Source: Selaginella moellendorffii
Taxonomy: Eukaryota; Streptophyta; Lycopodiopsida; Selaginellales; Selaginellaceae
DNA: 64,000 nt
NCBI RefSeq assembly: GCF_000143415.4
Contig: NW_003314274.1
Location: 2,605,859-2,669,858, forward strand
Reading direction: 5' to 3'
Part shown: piece by piece, positions 56,872 to 64,000 of the stretch
How positions within the stretch are numbered: the first letter of the stretch is position 1
Layout of the letters: the number at the start of each line of letters is the position of its first letter
Position numbers and translations under genes: made by a program
The notes under the pieces: generated by a model
The model's input: the letters and a program-made list of their open reading frames with translations, nothing else
Databases searched by the model: none
Told to the model about the DNA's origin: nothing

Positions 56872-57433
56872 CTAGATATAGTTAAGGACGTCCAAGACTA
56901 TGTAAAGACATGTCCAACATGTCAGTAGGTCAAAGCCGTGACTAAGGCTAGTGGGGGCTTGTTGCAAAGCATCCCAATTCTAGATCGTTCGTGGAAATGT
57001 CTTACGATGGACTTCATCATGGAACTCCCCCCAAGCGAGGGGTTTGATGCGATATTCATGGTGGTGGACCAATTTTCGAAAATGGCACATTTCATACCCA
57101 CCACAATGGAAGTGGATGCGGAAGGTGTGGCGAAGCTATTCTTCGAACAAGTGGTTCCATTGTGGGGAAGGCCGGAAGAGATCATCTCAGATCGAAATAA
57201 GATCTTCACTAGTAGGTTCTAGAGGACTCTCCTGGAATAGTATTGCACCAAGTTGAAATTCAGCATAGCCTATAACCCACAGACAGGTATTGGGTATTAA
57301 GTCAAGTTTGATTGCACTAACACTTCTTGACAGACGGACAAACGGAAAGGGTGAATAGGCAGTTGGAGGATTATTTGCGATGCTATGTCTTGGGAGACCA
57401 GACCGATTAGGTAAGTCATTTAGGACTAGCCTT
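56872..57433 (+). pseudogene. Integrase core of element E with intron-like insertion
   Basis: YVKTCPTCQ completes the HHCC finger. The DDE core shows MDFIMELPPSEGFDAIFMVVDQ and ISDRNKIFTSRF. TAG codons occur at about 56,926, 57,220, 57,238 and 57,412. NPQT at 57,274-57,285 is separated from DGQTERVNRQLEDY by 47 nt. Apart from that insertion the frame is continuous. Confidence 0.85.
57287..57333 (+). other. 47-nt spliceosomal-intron-like insertion in integrase motif
   Basis: Starts GTATTGGG after ...ACAG, contains GCACTAACAC (branch-point match) 15-20 nt before TTCTTGACAG, and has an in-frame TAA if unspliced. Removal as a phase-1 intron restores NPQTDGQTERVN, the canonical gypsy integrase motif. 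Its length falls within the 47-64 nt range of the DRC5 introns. GACAG stands at both junctions, like a short duplication. The integrases at 36.3 and 47.4 kb lack it. Confidence 0.7.
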
Positions 57434-57751
57434 GGTACAAGTCTTGTGGTACCAAGGGGTGTTAGGAATCTGGAGGCTTGGTGTGCTTGGCTGCTTGTGC
57501 CTGCGGGGAGTGTAGCCGAACCTTAAGTTCAATCTAATCCGGGGAGGGGGATTGGGAGAGATTTGGGAATCTGTGGATGGATAGCTAATGCTCTGTTGCT
57601 CATGCAGTGAGTAGCTGAAACCAAGTAGGACCAAGTAGGAGCTGGTACAATAGGTGGGGACCTTGGCGAGGGAACTTAGCACAAGCCAAGGGAGTGTTGG
57701 TCGGATAGACGAGGTAAGCTGGCAAATTGGAAAGGAAAATTTGTGGCTTAC
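57434..57751 (+). repeat. 3' part of a G-family LTR
   Basis: Matches the last third of solo LTR G (23,425-23,745, minus), ending TTTGTGGCTTACA. It abuts E on one side and B on the other. Confidence 0.75.
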
Positions 57752-57985
57752 AGGGTGTTGTAAATCTCTATCGGTGAAGTGTGGCATTTGTGTTGCATTT
57801 TGTTGAATCAAGTTGGCATTTAATACTTACATAGACTTTGTAGTAGTGATATAGGCATTGCTCGTGGTGTTGCTCAATTGATGATCAAGTCATTGTGATT
57901 TATATCATATCCATATGATAATGAGCAATGTGTTTACGAAGTTGCTTGGTTAAATGATGATCAACCCCAAAGTGGTTGATAGTGA
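57752..57985 (+). mobile_element. B-family fragment, plus orientation
   Basis: Reverse complement of about 29,775-30,020 (GATGATCAACCCCAAAGTGG). It is joined head-to-head to the next B fragment at GAAGCTAG, a short homology shared by both. Confidence 0.65.
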
Positions 57986-59385
57986 AGCTAGTCTGCCTAT
58001 ACTGGCCCAAACGCAAAGATCAATATATGGACAATATGAATATCATAGACAAAGATATCTTAGAGGCTTAATTATTAGTGAATAAAGCTTAGTTTAGAAT
58101 ACGAAAGTACTCCAAGTAAGTTATCATCCGATAAACCAATATTAAAGTATAGGAACCACCAAGATCACTATAATTGGTAAACATAGGATTCAACATCCAA
58201 CAAAATTCAATAGCCAGTGTATCATTAAGGAAATTCAATGATAAAGCTTAACTATAAAAAATTGCAGATAGAATGCCAAACAACTTATGAAAGAGAACTC
58301 AAAGAACACAAAGTATCCTTAATCGATAAGCACAATGTTTGCGAATGTATCATTTGAAGGAAATAACATCCTAATCTATTAGGACTAACTTGAGCAATAA
58401 TCAATATAACATAATGAATAGGGTAATACCAAAAGACACTTAGTCATGCCAACCATCACACTAGCCAATTTGAATAGATCCCAGTCAATAATACCAAGGA
58501 ACTCAAGTTGCCTAAGCAAATGTCAGCAACGTCTTACTGATGTCTCAAACCCAAAAGACTAATCCAGAGCAAACCACAAAGAACATGTGGTATTACGAAA
58601 AGCCATAAGCTATCAAAGAGAAGAACTAAAGATCATCAATCATCCCATCAATAGAGAGATGCATAATTATCATCGAAGAAAGAATCCACCATCCCGAAGA
58701 ACAGCGAATCATTCTATATGAACAATAATCAAGCAAAACCTTTGACAAAGATAATCAATTATCTGAGATGATAGTCAATCATCACTAATGATTGCTAGAT
58801 GCAAATACTAACTTCAACATCGAAGTTAGGAGCCAAAATGCCTTCCCCAACGACTTCTAATAAATGGAACAACAAACATAAAATTCAAAGAACCAAAAGC
58901 TTGAAGAAGCTTATAGCTAAGTCTTTGTCTATAATGATCACAAGTCTTGCATGAACTAACTTCAATGCTAAAGAAGAAATCATGGTACAATCCATAATAT
59001 CCTCCTCAACACATCTATAAGTTAAACTTCATAATGCCAAAGCTAATAAAGAGCATGTCTGTATCAATCCAAAAGCTAAGAATAACAAAGTTATGCTTAA
59101 CAAGTGATCACCAAACAATCCTCCATGATTCCATCTATAGTAAAACGTAAGTCACTTCATAACAAGCATAAGAAAAATCATCAATGATTAATATATTCCA
59201 AGTCAAATCCAATAAGGATTCAAATATTCTAACATCAATCACTAATTCTTCCACTCATAGAGTTAACATGATCCATGACTAAATCATTTTTCAAGGAAAA
59301 GATCAAAGCTCAACCCCTATTAAACAATCTCGTCTAGAACACAACTAACTCAACTTGCTACTCAGTTCATTTGAACGTCAATACA
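57986..59385 (-). mobile_element. B-family fragment, minus orientation
   Basis: Matches right-arm B DNA from about 26,480 to 27,870 with many small differences. It breaks at TACAGTTG, which is shared with the TRIM leader start. Confidence 0.65.
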
Positions 59386-59897
59386 GTTGGTATTAAAGCA
59401 AATGGCACGGGTTCAATTCCCATTGATTTATGGCTACTTAAAAATATAATATACCCTTGAGCAAGGTATATTCCTACCCCTAAATTTGAAATTGTATGTA
59501 TTGAACATCCATGTGTATGTCCTTCCTTTTGTGTGGAGTATCCACAGACGAAGGTATCCACAATAGGACTGTAGTACGGGTGGATGACTAGTTGCCTCAC
59601 ATGGAATAGTTGGTCTACGCAATGGAAGGATTGGTAGATTCAGTATGGAAATGAAGGTGTTGGTTCCCCTTGGCTCAATAAGGGTTGTTAGTTAATAATC
59701 AATGAAGACATTGATATCTCTGAAGGGGGGGTGAGTGTAGCGCATGTGATCATGGGATGAGATTTGGATATACTGTCACCATAGATTCTTGGAACCTTGG
59801 GGGTTAAATGGGGATAAAATAACCATTAAGGCCTCTCTCATTAAGCAATTGCCCTTTTTCCAGTTGGTTTAAGGGGAGAGAGATAAAGTGCACTACA
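59386..59897 (+). mobile_element. TRIM element lacking its 5' LTR
   Basis: PBS-like TTGGTATTAAAGC (59,387), TRIM leader, purine tract GAAGGGGGGGTGAG and a 162-bp 3' LTR (59,736-59,897, TGTAGCGCATG...GTGCACTACA). It is older than the complete copy. B sequence changes orientation across it. Confidence 0.8.
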
Positions 59898-60434
59898 TTG
59901 ATAGTAGGTTGCACTTTGTATTTGGTTAAACTCTATGAGAGTAGTGAACTCTCACTAATCTCGACTTAATTTTGATGGCCCTACACCTTAGTTGAGGATG
60001 GATGGTAATGTCCAACTTAGTTATTCGTGATTGAGGTGTTAGTACTTATACTATAGCCTTGTCCATTAAGAGGTTCTGTACTTATATGAGTCCATCTCAT
60101 AGTCTTAACTTTAGTTTCGATTGAATATTGATCATGCATAGCTATCCTTTTCATTTATAGTTGGAGCTATTAGCTAAACGTATATTGTAGTCTGTATAAT
60201 TAGAGTACTATATAATCAGATTCAATAGTCATTTTATCCATACTAATCCATAATCCTTTATATTTTACTTGTGTGTTATCTTTCCATTGGACAAGTTTTT
60301 TACTTGATAACATGAGTTTAATATTATATCTTAGGCAAGTTGAAGAGTGATTATTAGTTGCTTTACAATTAGTGATTGTTTGTGGACTTTGTTGAGGATT
60401 GCTAACACTTTACTTAGTTTGATTACGATTTAGC
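59898..60434 (+). mobile_element. B-family fragment, plus orientation
   Basis: Degenerate match to left-arm B internal DNA from about 12,893 to 13,420 (ACTCTATGAGAGTAGTGA, then TTTAGCAGTG), with several deletions. Confidence 0.6.
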
Positions 60435-61401
60435 AGTGATTGTGTGTTTCAACTCCTTTATTAGCTTGATCTTCTCTTGTGCACCTTTTGAAATGGAAGA
60501 TGTATATTGTTGTGCCTTCCCATTTCTAGTTGGTTGTGTATGCCAGTATAATGGCATTGGTGGCATAACAGTATCAACAACAACATTTGAGGAAGTCTTT
60601 AGCTTGAAGTTTGCTCTCTTTAGACTTTCAATCATTTCTTTCAAAAGATTGTAACTTCGCTCAATTGGCCACTCCTTTAACACAGAATTGTAAGCTCCTC
60701 AATTTGAACTTCTTAGGAGGTCATCCAACCCAATACTATAGGATGTTTAACCCCAAAACAAAGTTGTTATCACTCCCACTATCTAGTAAAATTTGCATTT
60801 GATTTCTATGGAATACACCAATACTGATGCATGAGTGTCCTCGAGCTTTATCTTGTTCTACACACAGTTAATGAGCAATGATCAAAAGCCACTTCCTCCA
60901 ATTGGAATGGTCCTCCTAGTTATCCTCATGTTGCAAATTTTACAAATTTTTAGTATTCAACTTATAATTATTAAAAGACTAATCATTCTTTTCGCTTTAT
61001 TACTTATGCTTTAGCTATGGACAATCAGCCTTGTAATGTCCAAACTCATTGCAATGATGATAACCTTGGCTATAATTCTTCATAAAAAATTTCTACCTTT
61101 TTCTATCTAAAGTAGTTACCACAGACTTAAGCTTGTGATATTTGTTCCCATTCTTGTGTCCACAGTAATCATCCCTACAATTCTCAACAAAAGGACTTAT
61201 CAAACACTTACAAGACTTAGGTTTGTTATTGTCAAGTTAACAAGCCTCATCAAAGAGTTCTTCCAAATTCTTTGTAGGTAATACACAAAGTGTTGCTGCA
61301 TACTTTCATTATAAAAGCCATCAATAAAGAAGGACTTGTTTCAATTTGGATCCTTCATTGGAACATGGCTAATCAAGTGAGTAAGTTTCTCAATATAAGC
61401 C
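60435..61401 (-). pseudogene. D-family gag and protease fragment
   Basis: Minus strand. A Gag segment like YIEKLTHLISHVPMKDP (about 61,390-61,330) is followed by an intact zinc knuckle C-HH-C-NEFG-H-YKAD-C (about 61,065-61,015), then a protease motif ILLDSGSDNNF near 60,800-60,760. Frames are broken repeatedly. The tail at 60,683-60,435 is open for 86 codons but unrecognised. It abuts the E fragment at 61,402. Confidence 0.7.
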
Positions 61402-61877
61402 GGTGGGCCAATGCCTTGGCCGAGTTTTATTGCGAGATTCTGTACAAGCCTGGGAAGAGCAACATCATGGCGGATGCGCTAAGTAAAAAAGCAAGCTTGA
61501 GGTTGGCGATATCCAGCGTGACAGCAACCTTTTGGGACGATGTGCGGACAGCATATGAGAATGATGGTCTAGCACAAGAAGTGTTGTTGAGGAATCTAGA
61601 GGCACGGGAAGCTCACCAGAGAGGTGAGCTGCCAACGGAAGAAAAAACGGGCTATGCAAAAGGCAACGGACTCATCTATTACAAGCAAATGAGGGTGTAT
61701 GTTCCAAAAGGGGAACTAAGGAAGGTTGCCTTAAAAGAGTGTCATGACGGACCTCTTGCGGGACACGGCAGAGTGCCCAAGACGATGGGCTTACTCAAGA
61801 GGAAGTACCATTAGCTAGATATAGTTAAGGATGTCCAAGACTATGTAAAGACATGTCCAACATGTCAGCAGGTCAAA
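61402..61877 (+). pseudogene. Copy of element E RNase H/integrase segment
   Basis: About six differences over 476 bp from 56,458-56,930. It keeps the TAG at 61,812-61,814 but reads CAG where E has the TAG at 56,926. It is joined at GTCAAAG to an F-type LTR. Confidence 0.85.
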
Positions 61878-62509
61878 GGGAGAGTACCCAGGTGGCTCGC
61901 ATAAGGCCACGGTGTTCCGAAATGTTGTCCCAAAGGCCCAGACTGTGGAAAGGAAGAGGAGCAGTCCTCTGGGGTAGTGACCAAGTACACAGTCAGGTGG
62001 TGAGGAAGTCCCAGAGGACCGTGGGACTTAGTGGTCGGGCCTGTGGGCCTCGATCCAGTGGCAGTGTTGGCAAACACGGCCAGGGGCAGAAAGGGACTTG
62101 GTAGGAACTGACAAAGGGACTTTGGGGAAGGCAATTCCCCAGGTCTGTGGGCATCCTAAGGATGCTAAGGAGTGGATCTAGGATGACCACTCGTGGACAC
62201 ATGGCCCAGTCTTGGAGAGACGATGTGGTGATGCAGGTGGTGTTGAACCACTAGTGCAGCAAAGGTGAATGGGCATGGCCTTAGCGTAACGGGCCGAGAT
62301 GTCAGTGGTACCTTTGGGTGTCGGTCTCGGGACCGGACACGTGGAGCACTTGGACCAGGTGCAAGTGTGGAGTGGCATGGATGCCATTCTTGGGGCTAGC
62401 AAGTCCCAAGTCCTGAATTGGACTGATGGAGGTTGTGAATGAGACTCCTCCAAGTGGTCGGAGGTGTGGTTAAGTGACTAAAGTAGAATGGAAAATTTAG
62501 TCACTTATA
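61878..62509 (+). repeat. 3' part of an F-type LTR with leader attached
   Basis: Same 632-bp length as F1 21,016-21,647 and nearly identical. It ends TCACTTATA and is followed by ATTTGGTATTGGAGCTG, a degenerate tRNA-Met-type PBS. Unlike F1 and F2 it is therefore still attached to a 5' internal region. Confidence 0.78.
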
Positions 62510-64000
62510 ATTTGGTATTGGAGCTGTTCCTTAGTCCGACTTTTATTGGTGGTCAAGTATATCACCACTAGTGTTGGCATCGGAAGGTCCAAGGAGTGGG
62601 CCTATCCTTGAGGAGTAGCAAGTCGGGAAGACATGGCTCTCCATTACAGTTCATGTGTGAACTTGTAGACGAGGTGGTGGATAGAAAAGGGCCAATAATG
62701 GAACGACTTTGGGATCTTGGGAACAGTGCAAGGTCTTCCTCATTGAGTTGAGGATGTGATCCAGATGAGCATTTGTCTCAGCAAATTGGCTAAGGTTGTT
62801 GTGGTAAACAACTAAAGTTGGGATCACGGGAAAGATAAAGACTCCAAAGCAATAAAGGAGTCACAAAATTTTCCTCATATAGTTGAGGTTGGTGCTCATG
62901 AAGGTGAGACCAGAAGTAATGACCGTGGGAGGTCAAATACGGAAGAGGACTCAAGTCCTTGAAAAGGTAGCCGGGGCTACCTCTAATAAATGCTGGAACA
63001 ACCCCAGGAGTTGGGGGTGTATTAAGTGGATGAGTTACTGTTCTCATCACATGGACAAGTAGTCCTAAGGGGCAAAGGATGCCCCCAGAGAACAAAATCA
63101 AGTGTCGGAGTAGCACTTGTGAAAATAGTCCTTTTGAGTAGGACAGGAATGCAAGAAGTGTATTCCAGTGAGCTAGTGCCTCACAAGTAGGACCTTACGG
63201 GTCTGTGGATTAACCAAGTCCAAAACTGCTGGATGACTCAAGTAGAGTCAACGGATGGTCCTAAAAGGACTGATGGAAGCATTTGGACTGAGGTGTGTTG
63301 TACCCCACAAAGGATGGGGGGGGATCATAGGATCCAAGGATGAGAACAGAGGGTATCTCATCGATGGCAAAATATGCCATGCTAAAGTTATGGGAAAGGT
63401 GTTCCCAGAAGAAAACAACTTTGACATAAAGTTGTGTGTGACCTCTATGGTGCAGTGCTAACGGATGGTTGGCATGAGAAAGAGCGGTGTTGGTCTTGGC
63501 AAAGACTTAGACACGAAGGGGAAATGTCATAGAGGTAGGCTCGTGGAGCCGATGGTGTGGAGACACCAAATGTGCCAAGGTGTGATACCTTGAGGCTATG
63601 TTGGTGGGTTCATGAGAACCCCTTGCCAAAGGAATCCCAATGGAAATGGGAATAGCATAGCCTAAGCTGCAGAGCATGCAGTTGGAGTGTGGTGACCCAG
63701 ATAATGATGGAGGTGTGAAAGCACCAAGCAATGAGTTGTAGGACTTGACAACTATGAGGCAACTAAGCAAGAGGTGCAAAATAACTGGTTAAACGGGTAG
63801 AAGGTAGCTACCCAAGACTTCTTAATAGCATAGGGAAGTTGGATAAACCCTTACAAGGGATAAGTTGCTTGTGTTGCGATATAGTAAGTCAATGTTATAA
63901 AAGGAAATACTCATTGTCAAGAAAGCCATCATTGGGACACCTGAACACTCTAGAACACCAGAAGGTGGTGTTTGATGTCGCGAGGGCAATGGATAAAGCC
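62510..64000 (+). mobile_element. 5' internal region of an E/F-type element (runs off window)
   Basis: Begins with a PBS-like site (62,511-62,523). About 1.5 kb follow with no frame over 110 codons and no recognisable Gag motif on the + strand. It is either a long untranslated leader or decayed gag. Confidence 0.45.

Larger units (their letters stand above)
55279..57433 (+). mobile_element. Truncated gypsy element E (RT to integrase)
   Basis: A single reading frame runs from [12 protein letters not shown] (55,282 on) to LGDQTD and VSHLGLALV (about 57,430), broken by six TAG codons and a 47-nt intron-like insertion. The gag, protease and both LTRs are absent. A 476-bp relative of its integrase segment at 61,402-61,877 is about 99% alike and is joined to an F-type LTR, so F is probably this family's LTR. 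Confidence 0.88.

Noticed and set aside
63255-63461. Small frame as gag of the E/F element
   Set aside because: No capsid or zinc-knuckle motif; surrounded by stops in all frames.

Overview
This window reads as nuclear DNA of a land plant. I see no prokaryotic features. The only gene that looks intact is a ciliary dynein-regulatory-complex subunit (DRC5/TCTE1-like) at 43.9-45.6 kb. It is split by seven introns of only 47-64 nt. A plant with a motile-cilium gene, introns near 50 nt and abundant Ty3/gypsy elements suggests a seed-free plant with swimming sperm, most likely a lycophyte of the Selaginella type. That assignment is inference.

Layout. 1-11.9 kb is AT-rich intergenic DNA with a short tandem repeat, decayed minus-strand exons (a coiled-coil gene relic near 3.6-3.9 kb), two copies of a dispersed repeat (R1) and a probable Helitron 3' end. 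11,960-31,142 is one 19.2-kb palindromic composite of LTR retroelements. It sits in a third R1 copy, has a 5-bp direct repeat GACAA on both sides, and has inverted copies of one LTR (family B) as its ends. Its arms (12,459-17,570 and 24,207-29,322) are collinear inverted copies. They carry a non-coding LARD-like element (B), an A-type LTR joined to a TRIM-type leader (H) and a solo LTR (G). The 6.6-kb spacer holds a broken gypsy gag-protease-RT (A). A is interrupted by a solo LTR (F1, TSD CCTGC), which is itself interrupted by a complete 677-bp TRIM (TSD GATGC).

31.4-38.2 kb holds tandem decayed copies of a minus-strand RING-variant (MARCH-like) E3 ligase gene. One RING exon is split by a complete but old gypsy element (D, 32,401-37,239, TSD GCTGC). 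An assembly gap of exactly 100 N follows at 38,135-38,234. 38.2-43.4 kb is AT-rich with little that is interpretable. After the DRC5 gene come a truncated minus-strand D relative (46.5-49.1 kb), a B copy split by another solo LTR (F2, TSD CCAAC), and a truncated gypsy (E, 55.3-57.4 kb). E begins beside a short telomere-like repeat and carries a 47-nt intron-like insertion exactly in the conserved integrase motif. From 57.4 to 64 kb there is a mosaic of G, B, TRIM, D-family gag, E and F pieces, ending in the leader of an E/F-type element.

How the parts relate. The elements prime from the same kind of site (TGGTATC...GAGC, resembling the 3' end of initiator tRNA-Met). A, H and TRIM share the LTR end TGCGCTACA, and B has a similar PPT context. 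F, G and H LTRs share a core of a 19-nt box followed 59-60 nt later by TATAGTAGGG; in F and G this core follows a GAGTCCGAG minisatellite. D LTRs carry a 16-bp palindrome of two W-box cores around a G-box. The region is best read as repeated nested insertion, template switching and LTR-LTR recombination inside an ageing heterochromatic block, with one small functional gene island.
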